From NCBI GenBank assembly GCA_020631735.1, contig CM036159.1:20313511-20377510 (forward strand): a stretch of DNA of 64,000 nt, given 5' to 3'. The position numbers were made by a program, and so were the translations under genes. This stretch comes from Saccharum officinarum (taxonomy: Eukaryota > Streptophyta > Magnoliopsida > Poales > Poaceae). This document shows, piece by piece, positions 45,466 through 55,045 of this stretch (positions are counted from its first letter, which is position 1; each line of letters starts with the position of its first letter). The notes under the pieces are model-generated. The model ran no database searches. It was not told where the DNA came from and saw only the letters and a program-made list of their open reading frames with translations.

Positions 45466-45793
45466 TAACAAAGAAAAGAAAGTTCAAAACGCACAATACA
45501 TGCGAATTCCAAAGCCCAAAGAGATCTAGCAACACATCTCCCTAGAAATGATCCGAGGGCAGAAAAAATTGAGCCTAAAGAACTCAGAGAAGAAGAAGGG
45601 GAGCCACGACAATGAAAATCTAATGCTCGAATGAAACATCCTCTTCGATTGGTTGATGTCATCTTTGGCTCTCCAGGCCACCCGTAGAGCTGATTGGAAA
45701 CTATTTAAAAAAAATCCTTTAGTTTCTTTACTTCCATATATCTAGATTACCATGTCAATACACTATTGAATTGTTGGCGGTGCTTTTTGGAGA
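45466..45793. other. Intergenic DNA left of the Pack-MULE
   Basis: No gene is recognised. The 65-codon minus-strand frame (45465-45662) is Ser/Leu-rich and unassigned. Confidence 0.4.
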
Positions 45794-45841
45794 GAGTTAA
45801 ATACACTCCAGGTTCCTAAACTTGTCGCACCATAACAACTA

Positions 45842-46077
45842 CTCACTCCGGCCCTAAATATTTGTCGTTTACGCTTCCCAAAAACAACTTTGATTAAATA
45901 TATATTAAAAATATATTAATATTTATGGTACATAATTAGTATAATTAGAAAGATATTTAAATCTAGTTTTTTTAATAAATTTATTTAAAGATACAAATGT
46001 TATACGTATTTTCTATAAATCGAGTCAAACTTATGGCACGGACACCAATAACGACAAATAAATAGGGACGGAAGGAG
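45842..46077. mobile_element. Stowaway MITE inside the left Pack-MULE terminus
   Basis: Starts CTCACTCCGGCCCTAAAT and ends ATAGGGACGGAAGGAG, flanked by TA (45840-45841, 46078-46079). It splits the left terminal inverted repeat, so it arrived after the Pack-MULE. Confidence 0.93.
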
Positions 46078-46241
46078 TAGGTCCTCAAACTTTGCCTACG
46101 AAAGGTCTCTAAACTTGCTAATTAGTTCAGGTGAGGTCCCAATCACCGTGTGTTAGCGTTAAACTGCTAGCATGGCTGCTGATTGTGCACCCGACAAACA
46201 AGGCCCACATACCAGTCCCTCCCCTCTCTCCCTCGCCTTCC

Positions 46242-46502
46242 CCTGCACGCGGCCTTGAAGAAGCGGGAGTAGGGCGTGGGCGCGCACGTCGCCGGGGACA
46301 CGTACACGCCGCTGCAGCAGTACTCAGCCGCCGCGAACACCTCGCACGTGCTCCTGCACGCCAGCGTGGCCGGCGGCGCAGCGCCGCACCCGGAGCACTC
46401 GGTGCCCAAGCCACAGTCGGCGGTGGCGCACGCGAAAGGGCCCGAGTCAGCGGCCGTGGTGGCGCAGAGCCTGCGCGCCCAGCTGCGGCCGGACCACGAC
46501 AG
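46242..46502 (-). pseudogene. Captured thaumatin-like protein fragment
   Basis: The frame reads SWSGRSWARRLCATT...ACATADCG and GCGAAPPATLA, the central thaumatin-family region. It then jumps directly to the family's C-terminal part, STCEVFAAAEYCCSGVY and PTPYSRFFKAAC. The middle of the domain (of the order of 100 residues, including the acidic cleft) is absent. Cys residues typical of the fold remain in the retained parts. No start codon or signal peptide belongs to it. It lies inside the Pack-MULE, so I read it as an internally deleted captured copy, not a working defence gene. Confidence 0.82.
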
Positions 46503-46935
46503 AAAACCAGATGTTGGAAGGAAGATATAGATGATACTCGTTACTACCTGAATAGTGAGACAGGCAGTTGATGTGCTGATGGCCATCTTGGCCCAGTCTC
46601 CCAAACAGATTGGCAGTTCCACGGTGACCGGTGATCCAAGCTGTTGATACCCGATCCGGCAATCCAGGAAACATATTCAGATTGCAGCAGCTGTCTGTAT
46701 AAGCGCATGCATTTCGGTATAAGCATGACATGCTCTGTTCACGCATCATCTTTCCTGCAATAAGCAGTTTGGGCCTCCCTGTCTTGTTGCAGATCGCGAT
46801 ATCAAAATCACAAATGGTGCCCAAGATGGGAACGTCATCGATAATTGCCTAGGCAGGCAGGGCGCAGGCACAGAGACAGTGCGTGCCCAGTTTCAGCTCG
46901 ATGGCAGTCAGTTCGTGCTTATCTCCTGCAACTGC
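46503..46935 (-). other. Unassigned segment inside the Pack-MULE
   Basis: A 125-codon minus-strand frame (46447-46824) includes CDFDIAICNKTGRPKLLIAG. It matches neither neighbouring captured gene. It may be a third captured fragment, perhaps noncoding in its source. I do not recognise it. Confidence 0.3.
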
Positions 46936-46940
46936 AACCC

Positions 46941-47541
46941 GGCGTCTTCGAGTTCGAGTGCTGGCTCCACCCAGCGCAGTACCGGACGCGCCTCTGCAGG
47001 GACGAGGTCGGCTGCGCGCGACGCATCTGCTTCTTCGCGCACAAGCCCGAGGAGCTCCGCGCCGTCAACCCCTCCGCGGTCTCCGTCGGGATGCAGCCTA
47101 CGGTGTCGTCGCCGCACTCCTCGCCGCCCAACGGCCTCCACATGGGGGGCGGCATGCTCAACCCGGCCTGGCCCTCCTCCCTGGCCAGCAGGCTCAAGAA
47201 CGCGCTCGCCGGCCGGGAGCTGGCTGGACTTCGACCTCGAGCTGCTCGCGCTCGACCAGTACCAGCAGAAGCTCTTCGACCAGGACCGTGCCGGACTACA
47301 CGGACCTGCTCGGCTCCGTCGACCGGCGATGCTGTCCTAGCTGCACGCGCTGTCGCTCAAGCAGGCCGGCGACATGCTGGCGTACAGCTCCATGGCGAAC
47401 ACGCATCTGCACATGCCGACGTCGCCCATGGTCGGCCCCAACACCGCGTTCGGGCTCGACCACTCCATGGCCAAGGCCATCATGAGCTCCTGCGCCTCCG
47501 CGTTGGCCAAGCGCAGCCAGAGCTTCATCCACCGCGGCGGG
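46941..47541 (+). pseudogene. Captured CCCH tandem zinc-finger gene fragment
   Basis: The fragment starts at GVFEFECWLHPAQYRTRLC and holds the second finger of plant arginine-rich tandem CCCH proteins: Cys-X5-Cys-X4-Cys-X3-His in RLCRDEVGCARRICFFAH. It continues through NPAWPSSLASRLKNALAGREL, DFDLELLALDQYQQKLFD, DYTDLLGSVD, LHALSLKQAGDM and FGLDHSMAKAIMSS to SQSFIHRGG. Reading it requires several frame changes (for example a CTGG duplication near 47220), and a TAG interrupts it at 47338-47340. The ankyrin region and first finger of the parent are missing. It is a decayed copy inside the Pack-MULE. Confidence 0.87.
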
Positions 47542-48331
47542 TGCGCGGGGCCACGCGCTCGCTACCCCGTGCCCTCATGTACCGTGACAGTGGGCCCCAC
47601 CTGTCAAGTAAGCTAAAGAGATACAAAATCATGGTTTAGAAAAAAGAGATCATGAGTGGAGTTTTTAAAACTCCAAAAAACACTACAATTTTAATAAAAC
47701 CATAATTTTAGAAATTACAAAGTTTATGGTATCCAAATACCCAACAATCATTAAAAACCAAAGTATTTTCGAAAACCATGGTATTTCTCCAATACTTTGA
47801 AAATACTTTGTATCCAAACAGGGCCTGAGGGCAAGTTTAGGGACCTTTGTTAGGCACTTTTGGAAGTTTGAGGACTGAGTTGACACTACGCAACAAGTTT
47901 AGGAGCCTGGAGTGTACTCTTTTGAAGATAAACTTGGTGCTTGTTTCAAAATAAAAATAAAGTATTCTTTGTGTTCTAAACAAACGGACAAATGTGTAAT
48001 TCATCTACTAGTACAGCACATATAAATCCAAATCAGTTACAAATGGGACCGACCTCATGCACTTCCCCTAGTCGAAGGCGAGCTTTGGCCATGCACATAG
48101 CGTGACTAATATGGACAATACTTCCATGGTGTATACCAGCACTGAAAAGGGTGTCGCTAGAGCAAGCTTGTACGTATAACTGGGAAACGCATCCAGTGAG
48201 TTTGCCGGCCGTCACATGTTCTGCAAGGTGATCTCTGATCTGACATATATCCCCAGGTAACATTGCAACCTGCAACATTGCTCTTAGAACTCCACCTCTC
48301 CATTGTTGCAAGAAAGCAAGAAGAAACAACC

Positions 48332-49861
48332 ATGGCGGCGCATGTCCTCGTCGTGCCTTGCCCCGTCCAGGGGCACATCAACCCCATGGTACAGTTCGCC
48401 AAGAGGCTGGCGTCCAAGGGCGTGGTCACCACGCTCGTCACCACCCGCTTCATCCAGAGGACTTCCGGCGTGGACGCGCACCCGGCGATGGTCGAGGCCA
48501 TCTCCGACGGCCACGACGAGGGAGGGTTCGCGTCGGCCGCGGGAGTCGGCGAGTACCTGGAGAAGCAGGCGATCGCCGCATCGGCGTCGCTGGCGTCGCT
48601 CATCGAGGCGCGCGCGTCGTCGGCGGATGCCTTCACATGCGTCGTGTACGACTCGTACGAGGACTGGGTGCCGCCCGTGGCGCGGCGGATGGGCCTGTCC
48701 GCTGTCCCCTTCTCCACGCAGTCGTGCGCTGTCAGCGCCGTGTACTACCACTTCAGCCAGGGGAGACTTGCCGTGCCGCCGCCGCCGACACCGGCCGCGG
48801 ACGGCGGCGACGGTGGTGCCACTGCCGCCCGGAGCGAGGCGTTCCTGGGGCTGCCGAAGATGGAGAGGTCGGAGTTCCCGTCGTTCGTGTTCGACCATGG
48901 GCCGTATCCGATGATTGCCAAGCAAGCGCTGAAACAGTTCGCTCATGAGGGAAAGGATGATTGGGTGCTGTTCAACTCGTTCGAAGATCTGGAAAGCGAG
49001 GTTAGTGTTAAACTATTAATCACGAATTGGAAGATTTCATTTAATCAGTTCAGTTCATTGAAATGGACTAACCATCTTGAATTCTTGACCACTTGTTCAT
49101 GTGCCAAGGTTTTGGCTGGACTGACAAACTACATGAAGGCCCGAGCCATCGGTCCGTGCATGCCGCTGCCCGCCCCTGAAACGACCGGCGCCACTGGCCG
49201 CCGGATCACCTATGGCGCCAACCAGGTGAAGCCGGAGGACACGTGCATCAAGTGGCTAGACACCAAGCCCCGCCGCTCCGTGGCCTACATCTCCTTCGGC
49301 AGCTTCGCATCCCTCGACGCCGCCCAGACGGAGGAACTCGCCCGCGGCCTCCTCGCCGCCGGCAAGCCTTTCCTGTGGGTGGTGAGGGCCACCGACGAGC
49401 ACGTGGTCCCACGCCGTCTCCTGGACGAGTCGATGGCGTCGGGCGCCGCGATGGTCGTGCCCTGGTGCCCGCAGCTGGAGGTACTGGCGCACCCGGCCGT
49501 GGGCTGCTTCGTGACCCACTGCGGCTGGAACTCCACACTGGAGGCTCTCAGCTACGGCGTGCCCATGGTGGCGATGGCGCTGTGGACGGACCAGCCGACC
49601 AACGCTCGGAACGTCGAGCTCGCCTGGCGCGCCGGTGTGCGTGCGCGCCGCGACGCGGACGCGGGAATGTTCCTGCGTGGGGAAGTCGAGCGGTGCGTGC
49701 GCGCCGTTATGGACGACGGCGAGGAGGCGTCTGTCGCGCGCAACGCAGTGGGGATATGGAGGGACAAGGCTCGCGCGGCGGTGGCACCCGGCGGCAGCTC
49801 TGACCGCAACCTGGACGAGTTCGTGCAGTTTGTGCGCGCCGGCGTCACGGAGAAGTGCTAG
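48332..49861 (+). CDS. UDP-glycosyltransferase, UGT74-like (copy A)
   Basis: Two exons, 48332-49000 and 49109-49861, encode 473 residues, normal for plant family 1 UGTs. These soluble cytosolic enzymes move glucose from UDP-glucose to small hydroxyl or carboxyl acceptors; UGT74 members act on compounds such as salicylate or auxins, but the acceptor here is unknown. Seen in the sequence: the catalytic His15 in PVQGHINPM, the partner Asp107 in VVYDSYEDW, and a complete 44-residue PSPG donor box at residues 342-385, running from WCPQ through HCGWNST to WTDQ with the conserved Glu368. The 108-bp intron (GAG/GTTAGT...CCAAG/GTTTTG) has no stop in frame. It is required by comparison with copy B and by family length. 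Compared with copy B the protein stops 14 residues earlier, at a TAG where B has AAG. Confidence 0.93.
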   Translation: MAAHVLVVPCPVQGHINPMVQFAKRLASKGVVTTLVTTRFIQRTSGVDAHPAMVEAISDGHDEGGFASAAGVGEYLEKQAIAASASLASLIEARASSADAFTCVVYDSYEDWVPPVARRMGLSAVPFSTQSCAVSAVYYHFSQGRLAVPPPPTPAADGGDGGATAARSEAFLGLPKMERSEFPSFVFDHGPYPMIAKQALKQFAHEGKDDWVLFNSFEDLESEVSVKLLITNWKISFNQFSSLKWTNHLEFLTTCSCAKVLAGLTNYMKARAIGPCMPLPAPETTGATGRRITYGANQVKPEDTCIKWLDTKPRRSVAYISFGSFASLDAAQTEELARGLLAAGKPFLWVVRATDEHVVPRRLLDESMASGAAMVVPWCPQLEVLAHPAVGCFVTHCGWNSTLEALSYGVPMVAMALWTDQPTNARNVELAWRAGVRARRDADAGMFLRGEVERCVRAVMDDGEEASVARNAVGIWRDKARAAVAPGGSSDRNLDEFVQFVRAGVTEKC

Positions 49862-51002
49862 GCGCTGGTTTTGAAGGGAGGTGACGTTGCAGGGTCCGAG
49901 ATGGCGAGATGTGAGTCATGTGACGAGGGAGAAATGTATGCAAACTGAAGAAAAGAAAACCTCAAAAGTTGGTGCTTGGTTTGGTTTATATGCGTTGGGT
50001 CCACCGGCCATAATACCAATATATTTTGCTTGAGGCTTCTACCATAGCAATATTACAGTTTTATTTTCTTGAAAAAGAGAAAAGATACATTTTTTTTTAC
50101 AGTTTTTCTTTAAAAATATACCTTTTGCCTAGGTGAAAATGCAGTTTTTATGTGTATGTGTGTGTGCTGGGAGAGGTGTTTAGGCCTTATTTGGATGCAG
50201 TCGGATTTGCACAATTCATATGTGTTGAATTGTATTGGAATGTAACTTGAACTAAATTCCACCTCAATCCATCCCAATACATATGGATTAAGATAAATTT
50301 GGTAACATCCCAACAAGACCGACTTGTAGAAAAGCATGGGTTTATACTGTCGATAGTTAAAGATGAACAAGTAGAAGGACTCTTAAAAATACTCTTAGAC
50401 TCAATTTCACAAACAATACCTCAGCGGCACTTATATAGGTAGAGGAATTTATAGCTCCCATCTTTTTTGAAAATCTCAAATAGACATGGGTGCTCTGAAA
50501 ATTTAATTCTGTAGTAACGCGTATGTCCCTCGATAAATATTTTGGGTTGAGGACTTGAGATAGCCGACTTGTAGTATACCCTAGTCCGTACCATTAACAG
50601 TATCTTACTATTTTTTTATGAAGCAAACGTGCAAATCTATACCCCTCAATAAAAAGCCTAAAATAATCATCTACCGGTGATACCAAATCATATTCCACTC
50701 CACTTTGGCTCGACAGCTCCCCTTTCGTGTCGTTCTCCGTCAAGCAACAGGCACGTACGAGCCCGCAAACACCACGGACTCCGGACCACGGACTCTGGGT
50801 CGGACACGACAACTCGCAAGCATATACTGGCAAGCACGTACAGGAACAGTTTAATTTAGAAGTAGGAGTCGGAGTCGGATGCACATACAGGCTCAAGAAA
50901 AAACATGCGAGCTCTTATAGGCTATTTTTTAAAAACACGCTAAGTACCATATTATCTTACGGGCATTTATCTAGTGTTTTTAAGAAGTGGCTAGGCTCCT
51001 TA
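49862..51002 (+). other. Downstream flank of UGT copy A
   Basis: Duplicated 3' flank with the MITE at 50183-50320, followed by AT-rich DNA without recognised genes. Frames near 50594-51017 are unassigned. Confidence 0.5.
50183..50320. mobile_element. Palindromic Tourist-type MITE in copy A flank
   Basis: Starts GGCCTTATTTGGATGC and ends CATCCCAACAAGACC, an imperfect inverted repeat related to 36297-36435. The left TTA is present (50180-50182); the right target copy has decayed. Absent from copy B. Confidence 0.75.
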
Positions 51003-51377
51003 GACTATCCGCAGTGAGGACTTTAAAACGATACTCTACCATTTCTCTCACTCTATATTTAGAATGGTACTGTGCTTACTCTATACTCAATAGTGGCGGC
51101 CCCACTAACTAAACAAAGGAAAAATGTTATAACTCACAAACCAAATATCCAAATTAAATTTTGATTGCACCATTAAATTCGTCTCAATAAATCATTCAAA
51201 ACTAGATCACACATGAATATATTTAGATAAAGTGACAAGTGGGTCGCACAGTGGATAGAGTGGATAGATGATGATATAGAGGATGAATGAATGCGGAAGA
51301 ATTGAGTATAGAGGAGAGAATCTTGCTGACTAGGACATATAGAGGATGAATATAGAGGTCTATGAGTACGGGTAGTC
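51003..51377. mobile_element. Tourist-like MITE between the UGT copies
   Basis: Ends GACTATCCGCAGTG and GAGTACGGGTAGTC are inverted and flanked by TTA (51000-51002, 51378-51380). Confidence 0.75.
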
Positions 51378-51598
51378 TTAGTTGTCAGCGGCTGCAGGAC
51401 GCTAAGTTTTATTTTTTTTTCCTACCTTCTAATATATTTGCAGATTTCTTGCTGCCCTTTACAAAGGAAAAAAAACACACAAGTCTGTTTCAAATGGGAC
51501 CCAGCTAGCTCATACTTTCCAAAAGAAAAAAAACGTGCATTTCTCGGAAGCAGTGACGTACTGGCGTAGCATGGCTAATGTGGACAAAATTTACTAAG

Positions 51599-51829
51599 CA
51601 TTGTTTAGATGCAAAGAATTTGGTTATTGTAGCACTTTCGTTTGTATTTGACAATTAGTGTTCAATCATGGACTAATTAGGTTCGAAAGATTCGTCTCGT
51701 GATTTACAACCAAACTGTGCAATTAGTTATTTTTTATCTATATTTAATGCTCCATGCATTTGTCCAAAGATTCGATGTGATGGGACGAAAAATTAGAATT
51801 TGAAATTTGGAAGGCATCTCAACAAGGCC
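51599..51829. mobile_element. MITE in the promoter of UGT copy B
   Basis: Ends GCATTGTTTAGATGC and CATCTCAACAAGGCC, flanked by TAA (51596-51598, 51830-51832). It lies about 300 bp upstream of the start codon. No insertion is present at this place in copy A. Confidence 0.9.
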
Positions 51830-51910
51830 TAAACTTTGTAACTTAGAACTTTGGTCATACACGTAGTGACGTAGCATATGGCTATTGTGAACAAGAGTTA
51901 CTAAACTTTG

Positions 51911-51920
51911 TGGTGTATAT
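51911..51920 (+). promoter_or_regulatory. Candidate TATA box of UGT copy B
   Basis: GTGTATATATGCC lies about 215 bp upstream of the ATG. The homologous place in copy A reads TGGTGTATACCAGC (about 48128) and has lost the TATATAT core. Confidence 0.35.
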
Positions 51921-52132
51921 ATGCCAAGACTGAGAAAGGTTTTGCCAGCTTGTATAACTGGGAAAACGCATCTGGCAAGTTTTCCATCACATGTTATACG
52001 AGATGATTTAAATTCTAGCCCCGGGTAACATTGAAACCAGTTGAAACTTTGCTCTAGGAACTACTCCATATATCTCCATTGTTGCAAGAAAGACGAACAA
52101 CCCGATCAAAGAAAAAAAAAGGAACAAGAGCC

Positions 52133-53696
52133 ATGGGGCATGTACTCGTTGTTCCCTTCCCTGCCCAGGGCCACATAAACCCTATGGCACAGTTTGCAAA
52201 GAGGTTGGCGTCCAAGGGCGTGGCCACCACGCTCGTCCTCACCCACTTCATCGCGAGGACGTCCGTCGTGGACGCGCACCCGGCGGTGACCGAAGCCATC
52301 TCCGACGGCCACGACGAGGGAGGGTTCGCGTCGGCCACGGGCGTCGAGGAGTACATTGAGAAGCAGGCGGTTGCCGCGTCGGCGTCGCTGGCGTCGCTCA
52401 TCGAGGCGCGCGCGTCGTCGGCGGACGCCTTCACGTGCGTCGTGTACGACTCGTACGTGGACTGGGTGCCGCCCGTGGCGCGGCGGATGGACCTGCCCGC
52501 CGTCCCTTTCTCCACGCAGTCGTGCGCGGCCAGCACCGTGTTCTACCACTTCAGCCAGGGGAGGCTTGCCGTGCCGCCGCCACCGTCACCGGCAACGGAC
52601 GGCGGCGACGGTGGTGCCGCTGACGCCCGGAGCGAGGCGTTCCTGGGGCTGCCGGAGATGGAGAGGTCGGAGTTCCCGTCGTCCGTGTTCGACCATGGGC
52701 CGTATCTGAGGATCGCCAAGCAAGCGCTGAAACAGTTCGCTCATGAGGGAAAGGATGATTGGGTGCTGTTCAACTCGTTCGACGATCTGGAAGGCCAGGT
52801 TAGTATTAATCACGAAGTCGACGATTTCGTTTGGTCAGTTCAGTTCTTTGAAATGGACTAACCATCTTGAATTCTTGACCACTTGTTCATGTGCCTAGGT
52901 TTTGGCTGGACTGACAAACTACATGAAGGCCCGAGCCATCGGTCCGTGCGTGCTGCTGCCCGCCGGCGAAACGGCCGGCGCCACTGGGCGCCGGATCACC
53001 TACGGCGCCAACCTGGTGAACCCGGAGGACGCGTGCATCAAGTGGCTAGACACCAAGCCCCACCGCTCCGTGGCCTACGTCTCCTTCGGCAGCTTCGCGT
53101 CCCTCGACGCCGCCCAGACGGAGGAGCTCGCCCGCGGCCTCCTCGCCGCGGGCAAGCCTTTCCTGTGGGTAGTGAGGGCCACCGACAAGCACCTGGTCCC
53201 GTGCCACCTCCTGGACGAGGCCACGGCGTCGGGCGCCGCGATGGTCGTGCCCTGGTGCCCGCAGCTGGACTTGCTGGTGCACCCAGCCGTGGGCTGCTTC
53301 GTGACCCACTGCGGCTGGAACTCCATGCTGGTGGCACTCAGCTACGACGTGCCCATGGTGGCGATGGCGCTGTGGATGGACCAGCCGACTAACGCTCGGA
53401 ACGTCGAGCTCACCTGGGGCGCTGGCGTGCGCGCTCGCCGCGACGCTGGCGCGGGAATGTTCCTGCACCGGGAAGTCGTGCGGTGCGTGCGCGCCGTTAT
53501 GGACGAGGGCGAGGAGGGGTCTGCCGTGCGCGACGCGGCGAGGAAATGGAGGGACAAGGCTCGCGCGGCGGTGGCAGCTGGCGGCAGCTCTGACCGGAAC
53601 CTCGACGAGTTCGTGCAGTTTGTGTGCGCCGGCGGCACGGAGAAGTGCAAGGCGCTGGTTGTGAAGGGAGGTGAGGTTGCAGGGTCCGAGATGTGA
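52133..53696 (+). CDS. UDP-glycosyltransferase, UGT74-like (copy B, altered donor box)
   Basis: Two exons, 52133-52798 and 52899-53696, encode 487 residues closely similar to copy A throughout. His14 (PAQGHINPM) and Asp106 (VVYDSYVDW) are kept. The PSPG box (residues 341-384) reads HCGWNSMLV where copy A has HCGWNSTLE. The Glu that contacts the UDP ribose in this family is therefore Val367 (GAG to GTG at 53331-53333), and the following SYGVP is SYDVP. WMDQ at the end is kept. The 100-bp intron is not a multiple of three and has an in-frame stop, so splicing is essential. The C-terminus runs 14 residues past copy A's stop (KALVVKGGEVAGSEM). The frame is intact, so this is a gene with possibly weakened or changed donor use rather than an obvious pseudogene. 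Confidence 0.9.
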
Positions 53697-53784
53697 GTCG
53701 TGTGACGAGGCGATGCGCGGGTGAAATGTGTGCAAACTGGGAAAAAAGCCATCAGAAGTACGTGCTTGGTTTGGTTTATACTTA

Positions 53785-54023
53785 CTCCATTCCAAATTAT
53801 AAGATGTTTGACTTTTTTTGACCCCAAGTTTGACCATTCGTCTTATTCAAAAAATTTGAGTAAATTTAGTCAAATTTAAGTCATCCTTAAAGAACTATCA
53901 TTAATAAAGCAAGCCCCAACAAAAAGAAGTGATGTTTTGCAATTTTTTTTTTGAATAAGACGAGTGGTAAAACTTGGTGTCAAAAAAAAAAGTCAAATGT
54001 CTTATAATTTAGGATGGAGGGAG
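53785..54023. mobile_element. Stowaway MITE downstream of UGT copy B
   Basis: Starts CTCCATTCCAAATTATAAG and ends CTTATAATTTAGGATGGAGGGAG, with TA flanks (53783-53784, 54024-54025). Absent from the matching place in copy A. Confidence 0.92.
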
Positions 54024-54131
54024 TAACTTTATATGTTTTGGGTCCACCGGCCAATCGTCCATAACAATATATTTTTCTTGAGGCTTCTACCATATAACGA
54101 TAGTCGTTTTCATTTTCTTTGAAAACATACA

Positions 54132-54330
54132 TTTTTTAAAAAAGTTTTTCTACATCGCGCCTAGGTGAGAATACAGTTTTATGTGTATGTGTGTGGTGGG
54201 GGAGGTGCTTACTGGGGAGAGGGGGTGTATACATTTTTTTTTACAGTTTTTCTACATCGCGCCTAGGTGAAAATAGAGTTTATGTGTATGAGCGTGGTGG
54301 GGGAGGTGCTTACTGGGGAGAGGGGGTGGG
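54132..54330 (+). repeat. Local tandem duplication, about 102 bp
   Basis: GTTTTTCTACATCGCGCCTAG starts at 54144 and again at 54246. Both copies end in GGTGCTTACTGGGGAGAGGG. Copy A of the segmental duplication has a single version. Confidence 0.88.
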
Positions 54331-54800
54331 CTATCCGGGTGGTGGAGATCGAGATGGTAGATAAGCATGGGTTTATGCCTAGTTAAGGATGAAGAGCGAG
54401 ATGGACTCTCTAGATTACGCATATTAAATATAGAGATCGATTTTTATTCAAGTAACTCTCTACATGATAAGCTTAGACTCATTTCCCAGGTAATAGTTCG
54501 GCGACATTTAGAGGTGGAGGAATTTTTAGCCCAACCGTCTTTGAAAATAAATATGGGTGTCCTGGAGATTCAATTTTGTAGTAGCGCATATATATCCCTC
54601 GCTAAACAGTTTGGGCTGAGGTAGCCGACTGGTATACTATTAAGTCTATCTTGATGAAACAAACGTGCAAATGCTTTTAACATCCAATTGTATACTTGTC
54701 GGTACCAACAGTACGGGGGTACCCGCACCTATCGCAAAAAAACTAACACGACCGAAACCGCAATAAAAGATAGCCCGCCTCGACCGCGTACCCAGTCAGT

Positions 54801-55045
54801 CTCGTACGAGGCCCGCTCGACGGGGCGCCTCGACCGCGCCCCGGCTCCGACTCGTACGAGGCCCGCTCGACGGAGCGCCTCGACCGCGCCCCGGCTCCGA
54901 CTCGTACTAGGCCCGCTCGACGGGGCGCCTCGACCGCGCCCCGGCTCCGACTCGTACGAGGCCCGCTCGACGGGGCGCCTCGACCGCGCCCCGGCTTCGA
55001 CTCGTACGAGGCCCGCTCGACGGGGCGCCTTGACCGCGCCCCATC
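54801..55045 (+). repeat. 50-bp tandem repeat in LTR U3, about five copies
   Basis: CTCGTACGAGGCCCGCTCGA starts at 54801, 54851, 54901, 54951 and 55001. Units differ by one or two bases. Upstream of the LTR TATA box, such arrays often carry promoter elements. Confidence 0.95.

Larger units (their letters stand above)
45794..47919. mobile_element. Pack-MULE carrying two gene fragments
   Basis: The two ends share inverted terminal repeats of roughly 110 bp containing TACACTCCAGG(T/C)TCCTAAACTTG, GTCCTCAAACTT and AAAGGTC(T/C)CTAAACTTGC. The flanks TTTTGGAGA (45785-45793) and TTTTGAAGA (47920-47928) match 8 of 9 bases, the MULE target duplication. Inside lie a thaumatin-like fragment (minus), an unassigned fragment and a CCCH zinc-finger fragment (plus). 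A Stowaway MITE (45842-46077) has inserted into the left terminal repeat. No transposase is present. Confidence 0.92.
47930..50600 (+). repeat. Segmental duplication, copy A
   Basis: Matches 51470-54650 from upstream flank to downstream flank. Shared landmarks are CAAATGGGACC, TATAACTGGGAAA(A)CGCATC, CTCCATTGTTGCAAGAAAG, GGGTCCACCGGCCA, CTTGAGGCTTCTACCATA and TGTGTATGTGTGTG. It carries UGT copy A. Confidence 0.85.
51470..54650 (+). repeat. Segmental duplication, copy B
   Basis: Counterpart of 47930-50600. It carries UGT copy B, two MITEs absent from copy A (51599-51829, 53785-54023) and a local tandem duplication at 54132-54330. Confidence 0.85.

Noticed and set aside
46242..46502. A functional thaumatin-like defence gene
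   Set aside because: There is no start, signal peptide or central domain, and it lies between MULE termini; it is a captured fragment.
47296..49848. Antisense ORFs across the CCCH fragment and UGT exons
   Set aside because: High GC third positions leave antisense frames open. None has family features, and the sense frames explain the sequence.
48263..49861. UGT copy A as a single uninterrupted 532-codon ORF
   Set aside because: The start at 48332 has the conserved family N-terminus, and 49001-49108 has GT-AG borders matching the clear intron of copy B. The open frame through it is a coincidence of length and base composition.
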